The notes under the pieces: model-generated | What the model was told of the DNA's origin: nothing | What the model saw: only the letters and a program-made list of their open reading frames with translations | Database searches by the model: none | Program-made: the position numbers and the translations under genes | Assembly: GCF_000024725.1 (NCBI RefSeq) | Contig: NC_013960.1 | Location: 496,001 to 560,000 of the forward strand | Direction of reading: 5' to 3' | Origin: Nitrosococcus halophilus Nc 4 | GTDB taxonomy: Bacteria; Pseudomonadota; Gammaproteobacteria; Nitrosococcales; Nitrosococcaceae | DNA: 64,000 bases | Part shown: piece after piece, positions 35,392 to 45,553 of the stretch | How positions within the stretch are numbered: position 1 is the first letter of the stretch | Layout of the letters: each line of letters opens with the position of its first letter

Positions 35392-38118
35392 ATGAAACAG
35401 GGAAGTGATGTTAAGGCCAAGAGGCCAACTATTCTCCAAGCTTTACGCCCTATAGCCCAGGCCGCGAGTGATCACGCCGATATAGACAGACTACTTGCTG
35501 TTGCTGTGGATTCTGTCTTTTCCCTCTTTAACTGCGACCAGGTGTGGCTGCTTTATCCTTGTAGTTCCATTGCTACGAGTTATCGTATTTGTTGCCAACG
35601 CTCAAAGCCAGGGTTGCCTCAAGTTCAAACCTTGAATCGGAATCTCCCTGTGGATGAGTTTACAGGAAGGTTATTCCGTTTAGCTTTAGCGAGCCGGTCG
35701 CCGGTCGTTTTTAATGTTGATTCTCCCCTTCCCGCCCAGTTCCTAGAGCAGGAGCCCTTATCTTCTCAAGCCCTCATGGCGATGGCCCTTTACCCTAACC
35801 AGGGGGAGCCCTGGTTGCTTGGGATGCAGCGGAGCCAGCAAAATTGCCTTTGGAGTGAGCAGGAGGAGACCTTATTCTTGTCGGTTACGGAATTTTTGAC
35901 GGAAATTCTCAATACATCGACGCGACACAGCAATCTCTACGAGGTCTCGCAGAGATTATTGGATTTATTAGCTCACGCGACCGATGAGGAGTATTTGTTG
36001 CGAGGCGGAATGGATATCCTCCAGGCATTAATTCAGCCTGAATATGCTGTGGCGACTACACTGAATGCTGAGGGTCAGTTAGAGGCCTTTGTTTTCTCTG
36101 GTGTTTCTGAGGAGAAAGCAGAACTTATCACTCAACTCTCAGGGGGTAAAGAGTTCTTGGGAGCCCGGCTAGAGCAAGCGCTACGTATTGATGATCTGAA
36201 TTCACATCCAGATTTAGTGGATTTTCTGCCTCCTGATTTTCCTCTGAAGTCATTGCTTATGGCGCCTATCATCAATGAAGGGAAGATCATCGGTCGGATT
36301 TATCTCTGTGATAAACGCAATCACCGCACCTTTACTCTCGATGATGAAGTGCTATCAATGAGTTTTGCGGATGCCTTTGCCCAGACTCTCATCCGCTTTC
36401 GGAAAACCCTGGTGAGTCAGGGGGCGCAAGAAGCTTTGTTTTTAGACCATCAACGGGCTCAGGTGACTCTGGAGTCGATTGCTGATGCGGTGATTACTAT
36501 TGATTCTCAAGGCCGGATTGATTATCTCAATCCATTAGCAGAAGAACTTATTGGCACTACCCAAAGTCAGGCCCAAGGCAAGTCCCTGGAGAAGGTCACC
36601 TGTCTTCTTGATGAAGAGAGTCGCTCTCATGTGATCCGTGATATTGCGGCTTGGCTGGCGCAGGAGCCTGTTGAGAGTCGCTCTTGCACCGCCTTATTGC
36701 AGGACGCGCGGGATCAGGAATTAATTGTTCAAACCTCTATTGCGCCTCTCCGTGACTCCCAAGATCGTATTTTTGGTGCCGTCCTGGTACTACGGGATAT
36801 CACCCCCCTGCGAGCGCTTGCAAGCCAGCTCAGCTATCAAGCGACTCATGATGTTTTAACTGGTCTTATCAACCGGCGTGAATTTGAAGTTCGGTTGCGG
36901 CAGGCATTGGATGATGTTTGCCAGAACAATACCCACCATGTCCTATGTTATTTGGATTTGGACCAATTTAAGGTCGTCAATGATACTTGTGGGCATTTAG
37001 CCGGCGATAAATTACTTCGTCAACTGGCCACCCTGTTACAGGAGCGAATCCGCGAGGCAGACTGCCTGGGCCGGCTAGGGGGGGATGAGTTTGGTGTACT
37101 CCTGCTGGGATGCCATTTAGACCAGGCCCAAGGGATTGCAGAGAGTCTGCGGATTCTGATCCGTGATTTTCGCTTTAACTGGAAAGGAAAGACCTTTCAG
37201 CTAGGTGTCAGCATCGGTTTGGTGCCCCTTGCTCGAGGCAGTGGAGGACTGGAAGAAGTGCTGAGTGCTGCAGACACAGCCTGTTACGTGGCCAAGGACC
37301 AAGGACGTGATCGTATTCACACCTATCGCCTCGATGACTGCATCGTTGAGCGCCACCATGGCGAAATGCAGTGGGTGGCCCGTATCCAACAGGCCTTTGA
37401 GGAAAGCCGCTTTCTGATTTATTACCAGCCGATACGTGCCTTAAATAAGGAAGAGCATCTCTGCCACGGTGAGGTGTTATTGCGAATGAAAGGCGAAGAC
37501 GAAAGCCTTATTCCGCCTATGGCTTTTATCCCGGCTGCGGAGCGGTACCGCTTAATGTCTGCCCTGGATCGGTGGGTAATCAGCAACACTTTCATTGCCT
37601 TGGAGGAGCACTCCATAGGGCAAGCGCTGATAGGCATTAATCTTTCCGGTCAGTCGGTCTGCGATGAATTGTTTCTGAAGTTTGTGATTGAGCAACTGCA
37701 ACGGAGCCCCGTTAACCCTCGGATGATTTGCTTTGAGATCACGGAAACGGCGGCGGTGGCCAATTTTGATAGTGCTATTCGGTTTATTCGAGCACTGAAG
37801 GAGATCGGATGTCGTTTCGCATTAGATGACTTCGGCAGCGGCCTATCGTCATTCAATTATTTAAAGAACCTACCGGTCGATTACCTAAAGATTGATGGTA
37901 GTTTCGTCAAAGACATGGTGGATGATCCCGTGGATTATGCCATGGTGGAGGCCATTCATAAGGTAGGTAAAGTGATGGGTTTGAAGACTATTGCTGAATT
38001 TGTCGAAAATGAGGCTATCCTCGAGAAGCTACGAGGCATTGGCGTTGATTATGTCCAAGGCCTTATTATTGGAGGCCCTCGGCCATTCCATAAAACGCCT
38101 TGGGCTGATAAAGAGTAG
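35392..38118 (+). CDS. GAF-GAF-PAS-GGDEF-EAL cyclic-di-GMP turnover protein
   Basis: Multidomain signalling protein of 908 aa without membrane spans. By eye: two GAF-like domains (about 20-180 and 190-345), a PAS domain (about 355-470, ADAVITIDSQGRIDYLNPLAEELIG), GGDEF (about 480-640) with intact GGDEF and an RxxD inhibitory site (READ) five residues before it, then an EAL domain (about 660-900). The EAL motif reads EVL, but the other catalytic residues are present: NLSGQ, ITETA, DDFGSG, DYLKIDGSF, AEFVE and YVQGL. Both cyclase and phosphodiesterase activity are possible. The sensed ligand is unknown. Confidence 0.93.
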   Translation: MKQGSDVKAKRPTILQALRPIAQAASDHADIDRLLAVAVDSVFSLFNCDQVWLLYPCSSIATSYRICCQRSKPGLPQVQTLNRNLPVDEFTGRLFRLALASRSPVVFNVDSPLPAQFLEQEPLSSQALMAMALYPNQGEPWLLGMQRSQQNCLWSEQEETLFLSVTEFLTEILNTSTRHSNLYEVSQRLLDLLAHATDEEYLLRGGMDILQALIQPEYAVATTLNAEGQLEAFVFSGVSEEKAELITQLSGGKEFLGARLEQALRIDDLNSHPDLVDFLPPDFPLKSLLMAPIINEGKIIGRIYLCDKRNHRTFTLDDEVLSMSFADAFAQTLIRFRKTLVSQGAQEALFLDHQRAQVTLESIADAVITIDSQGRIDYLNPLAEELIGTTQSQAQGKSLEKVTCLLDEESRSHVIRDIAAWLAQEPVESRSCTALLQDARDQELIVQTSIAPLRDSQDRIFGAVLVLRDITPLRALASQLSYQATHDVLTGLINRREFEVRLRQALDDVCQNNTHHVLCYLDLDQFKVVNDTCGHLAGDKLLRQLATLLQERIREADCLGRLGGDEFGVLLLGCHLDQAQGIAESLRILIRDFRFNWKGKTFQLGVSIGLVPLARGSGGLEEVLSAADTACYVAKDQGRDRIHTYRLDDCIVERHHGEMQWVARIQQAFEESRFLIYYQPIRALNKEEHLCHGEVLLRMKGEDESLIPPMAFIPAAERYRLMSALDRWVISNTFIALEEHSIGQALIGINLSGQSVCDELFLKFVIEQLQRSPVNPRMICFEITETAAVANFDSAIRFIRALKEIGCRFALDDFGSGLSSFNYLKNLPVDYLKIDGSFVKDMVDDPVDYAMVEAIHKVGKVMGLKTIAEFVENEAILEKLRGIGVDYVQGLIIGGPRPFHKTPWADKE

Positions 38119-38138
38119 AAAGAATGCCCGCGGGAGAT

Positions 38139-39032
38139 CTATGTCTTGGCAGCAGTAGGTAGATCAGCAGGCTTAGCTTCCAACCCTAAGTTATCCCAGA
38201 TGGCAAGGGTAGGGCCTGCCCGGTTTAAAGTATAGAAATGCAACCCTGGAGCACCCGCCTCTAGCAAGCGATGACAGAGATCACTGACGACATCAAGAGC
38301 AAAGGCGCTCATGGCCGCCGGATCATGAAACTCCTCCAATCGTTTCCGTAGCCAGCGCGGAATTTCTGCGCCGCAGGCGTCGGAGAAGCGGGCTAACTGC
38401 ACGTAATTGTTAATCGGCATGATCCCAGGAACAATGGGGAGGTCGATGCCTACGCTTTCACAGCGATCCACAAAGCGGAGATAAGCGTCGATATTGTAGA
38501 AATACTGGGTAATCGCGCTATTAGCCCCTGCCTCGACCTTGCGTTTGAAATTCATAAGATCAGCCTGGGCAGAGCGCGCTTGGGGGTGGACCTCGGGATA
38601 AGCAGCCACCTCAATGTAGAAATAATCATCCGTTTCAGCGCGAATGAACTCCACCAATTGGTTGGCGTAATGAAAATCTCCGGGATCAACCATTCCAGAA
38701 GGTAGATCGCCCCGGAGAGTGACCAGCCGTTTGACACCATGTTGTTGGTAAGCCTTTAGAATTTCTCGAATATTCCCACGGGTAGAGCCCACACAAGAGA
38801 GATGGGGGGCAGCGTCAATGCCGCTTTTCTTGGCCTCTGCCTGGATTTCTAAAATCGTCTCGAAGGTTCGGTCACGGGTAGAGCCACCTGCCCCAAAAGT
38901 CACCGAGTAGTAACGAGGATGGAGTAGGGCAAGTTTCTTTCGAGTCCGACGCAGTTTAGAGGCGCCTTCATTACCCTTAGGGGGGAAGAATTCACAGCTA
39001 AAAGTTAAAGGATATTTCCGTTGAGAGTGCAT
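38139..39032 (-). CDS. metF: 5,10-methylenetetrahydrofolate reductase MetF
   Basis: FAD enzyme reducing methylene-THF to methyl-THF, the methyl donor for methionine synthesis. CEFFPPKG holds the catalytic Glu, YSVTFGAGGSTRDRT the folate/FAD site, LRGDLP and QYFYNIDAYLRFVDRCE the central barrel, and PGIMPI a strand near the C-terminal half. 297 aa, normal. It is third on a minus-strand string metK-ahcY-metF; a strong palindrome lies between ahcY and metF. No clear ribosome site at the ATG. Confidence 0.95.
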   Translation of the reverse strand: MHSQRKYPLTFSCEFFPPKGNEGASKLRRTRKKLALLHPRYYSVTFGAGGSTRDRTFETILEIQAEAKKSGIDAAPHLSCVGSTRGNIREILKAYQQHGVKRLVTLRGDLPSGMVDPGDFHYANQLVEFIRAETDDYFYIEVAAYPEVHPQARSAQADLMNFKRKVEAGANSAITQYFYNIDAYLRFVDRCESVGIDLPIVPGIMPINNYVQLARFSDACGAEIPRWLRKRLEEFHDPAAMSAFALDVVSDLCHRLLEAGAPGLHFYTLNRAGPTLAIWDNLGLEAKPADLPTAAKT

Positions 39033-39061
39033 AATGTCATGGTGAAAGTGGGAGTAAATAA

Positions 39062-39099
39062 CCGTCGGCGACGCAACGGCTTGAGCTAATCGCCGACGG
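39062..39099. repeat. Perfect 10-bp palindrome between ahcY and metF
   Basis: CCGTCGGCGA (39062-39071) pairs exactly with TCGCCGACGG (39090-39099) around an 18-nt loop. On the minus strand it lies about 75 nt after the ahcY stop and 30 nt before the metF start, followed by TTATTTA. It could be an attenuator or an mRNA-stability hairpin in the operon. Confidence 0.7.
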
Positions 39100-39171
39100 C
39101 TAGCTTGGGTATTGCACCTACTTAGAGAGCGATTCCCTTCCTATATTTTCTTTAGATATCTTTAAAATAGC

Positions 39172-40485
39172 TTAATATCGATAATAGTCCGGCTTATAGG
39201 GTCCATCCACTGGAACGCCAATATATTTGGCCTGTTCTTCGGTAAGCGGGGTTAATTGAGCACCGAGCTTCTTTAGGTGCAGCTGAGCGACCTGTTCGTC
39301 CAGTTTTTTCGGTAGCACATAAACCTGCTTCCCATATTTTTCTGGATTGTTCCATAATTCGATCTGGGCCAAGACTTGGTTGGTAAATGAATTGGACATG
39401 ACAAAGCTTGGATGACCCGTGGCGCAACCCAAATTGACTAATCGGCCCTCAGCGAGGAGGATGATACGCTTCTCATCTGGGAAGATGATGTGGTCCACTT
39501 GGGGTTTAATGTTTTCCCAGGTATATTGCCGCAGGCTGGCCACATCGATCTCGCTATCAAAGTGACCGATATTGCAAACGATGGCCTGATTCTTCATCGC
39601 TTGCATATGTTCGTGGGTGATCACGTGATAATTGCCGGTGGCTGTGATGAAAATATCCCCCTTGCTTGCCGCCTCTTCCATGGTGACAACGCGAAAACCT
39701 TCCATGGCTGCTTGGAGGGCACAAATAGGATCAATCTCGGTAACCCACACCGTGGCTCCTTGACCACGGAGGGATTGGGCGCATCCCTTGCCCACATCGC
39801 CATATCCCAATATCACCGTGGTTTTACCCGCAATCATGACGTCGGTTGCTCGCTTGATACCGTCAAGGAGAGATTCCCGACAACCATAAAGGTTATCAAA
39901 TTTAGACTTGGTGACCGAATCGTTGACGTTAAAGGCGGGGACTTTCAGGGTTCCCTGCTCCATCATTTCGTACAATCGGTGTACGCCAGTGGTGGTTTCC
40001 TCAGAAAGGCCACGGACTCCTTCTAAAATCTCGGGGTATCGCTCATGCATGACGGCGGTGAGGTCCCCCCCATCATCGAGCAGCATATTGGGTTGCCAGC
40101 CATTGGGCCCGTGGATGGTTTGATCAACGCACCACCAGTATTCCTCTTCGGTTTCTCCTTTCCATGCGAAGACCGGAATCCCTTTGGCAGCGATGGCTGC
40201 GGCGGCGTGGTCTTGGGTGGAAAAAATATTACATGAGGACCAACGCACTTCAGCGCCGAGGGCCACTAGCGTGTCGATAAGAACAGCCGTTTGAATGGTC
40301 ATGTGGAGGCAGCCAGCAATACGGGCGCCAGCCAGGGGTTTCTGCCCTTGGTATTCTTCCCGCAGGGCCATGAGGCCAGGCATTTCGGTTTCAGCAATGG
40401 CAATCTCTTTATGGCCCCAGTCAGCAAGACTGATATCTGCAACCTTATAATCAGAGGTCAGATTTTCTGCGGTCTGTGTGCTCAT
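39172..40485 (-). CDS. ahcY: S-adenosyl-L-homocysteine hydrolase
   Basis: NAD-dependent enzyme splitting S-adenosylhomocysteine to homocysteine and adenosine, reversing product inhibition of methyltransferases. [13 protein letters not shown] carries active-site Lys and Asp, [11 protein letters not shown] at about 226-236 is the NAD Rossmann motif, and the C-terminal KPDYYRY is the conserved end. 437 aa. It indicates the SahH route for SAH rather than the Pfs/LuxS route. It follows metK by about 80 nt and precedes metF. Confidence 0.97.
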   Translation of the reverse strand: MSTQTAENLTSDYKVADISLADWGHKEIAIAETEMPGLMALREEYQGQKPLAGARIAGCLHMTIQTAVLIDTLVALGAEVRWSSCNIFSTQDHAAAAIAAKGIPVFAWKGETEEEYWWCVDQTIHGPNGWQPNMLLDDGGDLTAVMHERYPEILEGVRGLSEETTTGVHRLYEMMEQGTLKVPAFNVNDSVTKSKFDNLYGCRESLLDGIKRATDVMIAGKTTVILGYGDVGKGCAQSLRGQGATVWVTEIDPICALQAAMEGFRVVTMEEAASKGDIFITATGNYHVITHEHMQAMKNQAIVCNIGHFDSEIDVASLRQYTWENIKPQVDHIIFPDEKRIILLAEGRLVNLGCATGHPSFVMSNSFTNQVLAQIELWNNPEKYGKQVYVLPKKLDEQVAQLHLKKLGAQLTPLTEEQAKYIGVPVDGPYKPDYYRY

Positions 40486-40565
40486 AGATTCTCCCAGATT
40501 TGTTTTGTTCAGGTATGGCCCGATAGTTAAAATTTACCGCCTAAATTTCCCTTGAATTTCCAGGA

Positions 40566-41783
40566 TTAGTGGCTTTCAGAGCGAACATTGACAACTTCAG
40601 CGGTAGCAGGGCCCAAGCCCGCTGCATCGCGCAGTGCCTCGGCTTTATCGGTTTGCTCCCAGGTAAATTCGGGCTCTTCCCGGCCAAAGTGGCCGTACGC
40701 CGCGGTCTTTCGATAAATGGGCTGGAGCAGATCTAGCATCCGTAGCAGACCTGCGGGTCGCAGATCAAAATGTGCTCGGATCAACTGGACGAGACGAGAT
40801 TCTGCAACTCTGCCAGTACCGAAGGTATTGACGCTCACGGAGGTGGGTTCGGCGACGCCGATGGCGTATGAGATTTGAACCTCGCAACGCTCCGCCAAGC
40901 CCGCAGCCACGAGATTTTTAGCGACATAGCGGCCGGCATAGGCAGCAGAGCGGTCTACTTTGGAGGGATCTTTGCCTGAAAAAGCGCCTCCCCCATGGCG
41001 GGCCATTCCACCATAAGTATCGACAATGATTTTACGTCCAGTCAGTCCGCAATCGCCCATGGGTCCCCCGATAGCGAAACTGCCGGTCGGGTTCACATGG
41101 ATGTTTTCAGACTTACAGCGGGCCAGCCATTCGGCGGGTAGTACGGGTTTGATAATGGTCTCGATAACCGCCTCACGCAAGGTGGTTTGCTTTATTTCGG
41201 GGCTATGCTGGGTAGATAAGACAATGGCATCGATTCCCACCGGGATGTCATCTTCATAAAGCAAGGTGACTTGGCTTTTAGCGTCTGGACGCAACCAAGG
41301 CAATTCGCCGCTACGCCGTACCTCGGCCTGGCGCTGCACCAAGCGATGGGAATAGGTAATGGGCGCGGGCATCAAAACATCGGTTTCATCGCTCGCATAG
41401 CCAAACATCATCCCTTGGTCGCCTGCACCTTGCTCTTCTTCCAGTTCTCGGTCAACGCCCTGGGCAATATCAGGTGATTGCTTGCCGATGGCATTCAACA
41501 CGGCACAGGTCGCCCCATCAAACCCCATTTCTGAGCTGTCGTAGCCAATTTTGATGATAAGTTCGCGGATGATTTTCTCATAGTCCACTTGGGCTTGGGT
41601 GGTGATTTCTCCTGCTACCAGCACCATGCCGGTTTTCACTAAAGTCTCACAGGCCACCCGTGCTTTCCTATCCTCGGCCAAGATGGCATCTAGGATCGCA
41701 TCCGAGATTTGGTCCGCGATTTTATCCGGGTGACCCTCGGAGACCGATTCTGAAGTAAATTGTCTAGTTTCCTTCATGGACAT
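40566..41783 (-). CDS. metK: S-adenosylmethionine synthetase MetK
   Basis: Makes SAM from methionine and [34 protein letters not shown] and [19 protein letters not shown] are the signature stretches for ATP, Mg and K binding. The ATG at 41783 was chosen for AAGGGG about 7 nt upstream, giving 405 aa; a longer frame to 41840 has an unconserved 19-residue lead. First gene of metK-ahcY-metF. I saw no known SAM or SAH riboswitch in its leader. Confidence 0.96.
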   Translation of the reverse strand: MSMKETRQFTSESVSEGHPDKIADQISDAILDAILAEDRKARVACETLVKTGMVLVAGEITTQAQVDYEKIIRELIIKIGYDSSEMGFDGATCAVLNAIGKQSPDIAQGVDRELEEEQGAGDQGMMFGYASDETDVLMPAPITYSHRLVQRQAEVRRSGELPWLRPDAKSQVTLLYEDDIPVGIDAIVLSTQHSPEIKQTTLREAVIETIIKPVLPAEWLARCKSENIHVNPTGSFAIGGPMGDCGLTGRKIIVDTYGGMARHGGGAFSGKDPSKVDRSAAYAGRYVAKNLVAAGLAERCEVQISYAIGVAEPTSVSVNTFGTGRVAESRLVQLIRAHFDLRPAGLLRMLDLLQPIYRKTAAYGHFGREEPEFTWEQTDKAEALRDAAGLGPATAEVVNVRSESH

Positions 41784-42087
41784 CTTTATCCCCTTCTTTG
41801 GATTTTGGCAAACTTTAGCGGTACTAAGGTAAGAGTACAAGGGAGGGTTAGGTGGCGCTGCTGTCTAATTAAGCCTTTTTCGGTGCTGTAATGAATTAAT
41901 TTGATTAGTTAGCAGTATAAGCATGATCTTAAATCTAGCAACCGTTTTGTTGGGTTCTAGCAGGCTATTGTTGCGCCTTTGTCTTCAGGCGGGAGGACGC
42001 CCCTCCCCTGGAATATTTGAGTATGGCACCTCTTTAAGGGAGCGCTAGTTCTGAGTTGCCAATGCTACTTGAGTTCTTCTGCAGAGG

Positions 42088-42267
42088 CTAGACTTCCTCC
42101 TCAGGATCAAGTTGTCGTGCTTCCTCTTCAAGCATGACCGGAATGTCATCCCGGATAGGGTAGGCCAAACGGCATGCCTTACAGATGAGCTCCTGGTTTG
42201 CTTTCTGATAGACCAAGGAGCTTTTGCATACTGGGCAAGCAAGTATCTCAAGTAATTTTTTATCCAT
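42088..42267 (-). CDS. ycaR: Trm112/YcaR-like small zinc-ribbon protein
   Basis: A 59-aa protein beginning [14 protein letters not shown] with four cysteines as two CxxC pairs (CPVC at 11-14 and CKAC at 29-32), then the conserved [19 protein letters not shown]. This is the Trm112-like family, called YcaR in E. coli, where it sits between lpxK and kdsB. Here it follows lpxK by three nt on the same strand, supporting the call. Its function is not established. Confidence 0.92.
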   Translation of the reverse strand: MDKKLLEILACPVCKSSLVYQKANQELICKACRLAYPIRDDIPVMLEEEARQLDPEEEV

Positions 42268-42270
42268 GGA

Positions 42271-43287
42271 TCATCCTGTGGTTTCTATGTTTAGCTTTTT
42301 TCTAGAAGCCTGCTGCAGTAAGTCAAGCACCTGATCGCCAAAGGAGGTTGGCAGAGAAACATCCAAGGGAACAGACCAATGGTTGTCGCGGGCAAAATAG
42401 GTACATTTTACCGCATCTTTCTCTGTCATGAGTACCGGTTGCTGATCCTCAAAGGTGAGGTCATCAGGCTGGAAACGGTGGTGGTCCGGAAAAGGATGTG
42501 GCTGAACGGTGAGACCCTGGGTTTGTAACTGAATAAAAAAGCGTTCTGGATTTCCGATTCCGGCGACTCCATGTACCTTGGAGTGACGAAAATTTTTTAG
42601 GGGACAGGGGGTGCCGTCAGTGAGGCGGCGAGCGGCTTGAAGCTGTAAGTGCATGGCAAATTCACCCGCTTGAGGAAAACCGTTGGTGACCACTAAATCC
42701 ACGGTTTGCAGGCGATCTAGGGGTTCTCTTAAGGGGCCAGCGGGTAGACAATGACCGTTACCAAAACGGCGTGCTCCGTCCACCACCAGGATCTCGATAT
42801 CTCGGCCCAAGGCATAATGCTGCAACCCGTCGTCTGAAAGCAAGACATCACAGCCAGCGTGGGCTAAAAGGGTCCGGGCAGCGGCGGCCCGATCGGGCCC
42901 CACCACGAGAGGACAGGCAGTGCGCCGGGCCAGGAGAATGGCTTCATCACCGACAAGACGCGGGTCGCTGTCAGGATAGACGCGCTGGGGATAATTTCGG
43001 GCTTGGCCCCCATAGCCGCGGCTGATAAGTCCCGGCCGGTAACCGTGGCGCCGGAGAAATTGTGCTAACCAAATGATGAGCGGCGTTTTTCCTGTCCCTC
43101 CTAAGGTTAGATTGCCAATGACCAGGACGGGTACGGGGAGCATTTGGATAGCCCTCAGGCCTTGACTATAGGCCCATTGACGCCCTTTTACCGCCATTTG
43201 GAAAAGAGCGCTGAGGGGGGTGAGCAACCAGCGTGTAGGGTGAGTGCTATACCAATAGTTGAGAATAAGAGATCTATAATCCAACAT
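42271..43287 (-). CDS. lpxK: Tetraacyldisaccharide 4'-kinase LpxK
   Basis: Inner-membrane-associated P-loop kinase phosphorylating the 4' position of the lipid A precursor. WYSTHPTRWLLTPLSALF opens the membrane-binding N-terminal part, GNLTLGGTGKTP is Walker A, SDDGLQHYALGRDIEI holds the catalytic acidic residues, and MTEKDAVKC is near the C-terminus. I start at ATG 43287 (338 aa), which overlaps the msbA stop by 14 nt; the frame stays open to 43434 inside msbA. Confidence 0.93.
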   Translation of the reverse strand: MLDYRSLILNYWYSTHPTRWLLTPLSALFQMAVKGRQWAYSQGLRAIQMLPVPVLVIGNLTLGGTGKTPLIIWLAQFLRRHGYRPGLISRGYGGQARNYPQRVYPDSDPRLVGDEAILLARRTACPLVVGPDRAAAARTLLAHAGCDVLLSDDGLQHYALGRDIEILVVDGARRFGNGHCLPAGPLREPLDRLQTVDLVVTNGFPQAGEFAMHLQLQAARRLTDGTPCPLKNFRHSKVHGVAGIGNPERFFIQLQTQGLTVQPHPFPDHHRFQPDDLTFEDQQPVLMTEKDAVKCTYFARDNHWSVPLDVSLPTSFGDQVLDLLQQASRKKLNIETTG

Positions 43288-45067
43288 TTGCGGCGAGGGG
43301 CAGGGTGGGTTCGTTGCCATTGTGGAATTGCAGGCGGTAGAGTTCGGCATAGTGACCCTCTTGGGCGAGAAGCTGGCGATGGGTCCCCCGTTCGAGAATC
43401 CGGCCTTGATGCAACACAATGATCTGATCGGCATTTTCCACCGTGGACAGTCGATGGGCGATGACCAGTGTGGTCCGGCGGCGCATCAGGGTCTCTAAAG
43501 CCGCTTGGATATGCCGTTCGGCCTCGGTGTCTAGGGAGGCGGTGGCTTCGTCTAAGATGAGGATGGGGGCATCCTTAAGCAAGGCCCGGGCAATGGCGAG
43601 TCGTTGCCGTTGGCCTCCGGAAAGGAGGACTCCATTCTCGCCAATGATGGTTTCCAAACCCTTAGGCAAGCGGTTGATGAATTCCATGGCATGGGCAGCT
43701 TCAGCAGCGCGGATAATGTCTTGTTTGCTGACTTGCCGGTGGCTTCCATAGGCGATATTATGAGCGATGGTGTCGTTAAACAAGACGATCTGTTGGTTGA
43801 CCAAGGCAATCTGTCTACGTAGCTCCGTGAGGGGGAGTTCTTGGATATCAATCCCGTCTAAAAAGATACGCCCAGAATCAATCTCGTAGAAACGGGCGAG
43901 CAGGTTCACCAAAGTGGATTTGCCACTGCCTGAATGGCCTACCAAAGCGACGGTTTGGCAGGGCATGATCTCCAAGCTGATATTTTCGAGCACTGGGCCT
44001 TTGGTGGCGTCATAGCAGAAAGACAACTGCTCAAAGCGGACTGCCCCTTGGGCGCGCCCCAGTGCGTGCTGTCCACCATTTGTTTCAGGGGGCTCTCCCA
44101 ATAGGCTGAAGATACTTTGGGCTGCGGCAATGCCTCGCTGCAAAGTCCCATTGATCTTGGTGAGGCGTTTAACGGGGCCAAGCAGCATCATCATGGCGGT
44201 GACAAAGGAAATAAAGGTGCCGATGCTGATTTGGGCGAGCATGGATTCGCGCGTGGCGAGATGAATGACTCCAGCCAATCCTAGCACGGCAATGAACTGA
44301 ACTACCGGCTGGCTGATGGCATCAGTGGCCACCATTTTCATGGCTTGTTGACGGTTTTGCTCATTAACTTGCTCGAAACGTTCGGCTTCATAGGTTTGCC
44401 CGCCAAAAATCTTGACTTCCCGATGACCTTCAAGCGCTTCTTGGGCCACCTGGCTGACATTACCCATGGAATTTTGAATCTTTCGGCTAATCCGGCGGAA
44501 ACGGTGACTGATCCACCAAACAATGAGGGCAATAATAGGCACGGTCACCAGAATGATGAGGGTGAGCAGACCATTCAAATAGACCATCCAGGCGAGGAGT
44601 CCCAGAATGGTCAAGGAATCCCGGACGATGGTGAGGATGGCGTCGGTGGCTGCATTGGAAACCTGCTCGACATCATAAATGAGCTTTGCTAGGAGTTGAC
44701 CAGAAGAATTTTGGTCATAGTAACGGGCCGGCAGGGTAAGAAGATGGCAGAACATGTCTTTCCGCAGGTCCTTTACGACCCGGCGAGCGACCCACTTGAG
44801 GCCATAATTGGTAATAAAATTGGCGATACCACGGATGACAAATAGGCCAATTAAGAGAAGGGGAATAAGTTTGATGGTGGCCGGATCACGTTCCACAAAG
44901 CTTCCGTCCATCAAGGGCTTCATGAGTGCTGCCAGGCCGGTCTCGGTGGCTGCGTAGACGGCCATGGTGATGACTGAGACCGCGAAGATCCAGCGGTAAG
45001 GTCGGACATAACTGAGCAGACGGCGATAAGCTGTAAGCCCGGATTCCAAGGAGGGGGTCAGCGTCAT
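43274..45067 (-). CDS. msbA: Lipid A export ABC transporter MsbA
   Basis: Homodimeric ABC exporter that flips lipid A-core across the inner membrane. Six membrane spans occupy the N-terminal 320 residues; the nucleotide-binding domain has Walker A GHSGSGKST near 375, signature LSGGQRQRLAIARA and Walker B ILILDEATASLD. The 597-aa size and place immediately before lpxK are the standard msbA setting and distinguish it from other half-transporters. Confidence 0.95.
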   Translation of the reverse strand: MTLTPSLESGLTAYRRLLSYVRPYRWIFAVSVITMAVYAATETGLAALMKPLMDGSFVERDPATIKLIPLLLIGLFVIRGIANFITNYGLKWVARRVVKDLRKDMFCHLLTLPARYYDQNSSGQLLAKLIYDVEQVSNAATDAILTIVRDSLTILGLLAWMVYLNGLLTLIILVTVPIIALIVWWISHRFRRISRKIQNSMGNVSQVAQEALEGHREVKIFGGQTYEAERFEQVNEQNRQQAMKMVATDAISQPVVQFIAVLGLAGVIHLATRESMLAQISIGTFISFVTAMMMLLGPVKRLTKINGTLQRGIAAAQSIFSLLGEPPETNGGQHALGRAQGAVRFEQLSFCYDATKGPVLENISLEIMPCQTVALVGHSGSGKSTLVNLLARFYEIDSGRIFLDGIDIQELPLTELRRQIALVNQQIVLFNDTIAHNIAYGSHRQVSKQDIIRAAEAAHAMEFINRLPKGLETIIGENGVLLSGGQRQRLAIARALLKDAPILILDEATASLDTEAERHIQAALETLMRRRTTLVIAHRLSTVENADQIIVLHQGRILERGTHRQLLAQEGHYAELYRLQFHNGNEPTLPLAANVGL

Positions 45068-45083
45068 GGGGATGTAGAGGAAA

Positions 45084-45506
45084 TTAGGGGTCGTTGCGAC
45101 GTTGGGCAGTGGCTAGGCTCAGGCGTTCAAACCCTAGTTGTTGAGCCACGTCCATGACCGTGACCACAGATTGGTAGTCGGTTTTGGCGTCAGCGCTAAT
45201 AATCACGTGGGGATGTTGACGATCCCCTGCTGCCTCTTTTATCGCTGCCGTGAGGGTAGCAGACTGGTTGTTAAGGAGACGCTTTCCATTGATGGCAATC
45301 TTCCCCCCTTTGCCAATAGTCACCTGGATAGGGGGGCCCTGTTGCTCCATGGGGCGGGTGGTGGCTTCAGGCAAATCTACTTTCATCTCCGATTCGTGGA
45401 TAAAGCTGGTTGAGACCATGAAGAAAATAAGGAGTAAGAAAACCACATCAATCAGCGGGGTCAGATTGATTTCTGGTTCATTATGGGAGGTTGGGTGTAT
45501 ATTCAT
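45084..45506 (-). CDS. exbD: ExbD/TolR-family biopolymer transport protein
   Basis: One N-terminal membrane span (TPLIDVVFLLLIFFMVSTSF, with the essential Asp in PLIDV) and a periplasmic domain of about 100 residues. With ExbB it forms a proton-driven stator energising an outer-membrane process. 140 aa. It lies 16 nt before msbA and after exbB, an arrangement found in many gammaproteobacteria where the pair is envelope-associated; the TonB-like partner is not here. Confidence 0.92.
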   Translation of the reverse strand: MNIHPTSHNEPEINLTPLIDVVFLLLIFFMVSTSFIHESEMKVDLPEATTRPMEQQGPPIQVTIGKGGKIAINGKRLLNNQSATLTAAIKEAAGDRQHPHVIISADAKTDYQSVVTVMDVAQQLGFERLSLATAQRRNDP

Positions 45507-45553
45507 GATGTTCCAAGCTAGGTTTCTGCGTCTAAAGAGGATTCAATAGATAT

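Noticed and set aside
40486-40565. Possible SAH riboswitch before ahcY, and a SAM riboswitch before metK (41784-41900)
   Set aside because: Neither leader contains the conserved motifs I know for SAH or SAM riboswitches; the metK leader shows only a five-base hairpin.
42045-42251. 68-codon open frame on - ending at 42045
   Set aside because: It is a shifted frame over the real 59-aa Trm112/YcaR-like gene at 42088-42267, which has the CxxC pairs and the conserved context.
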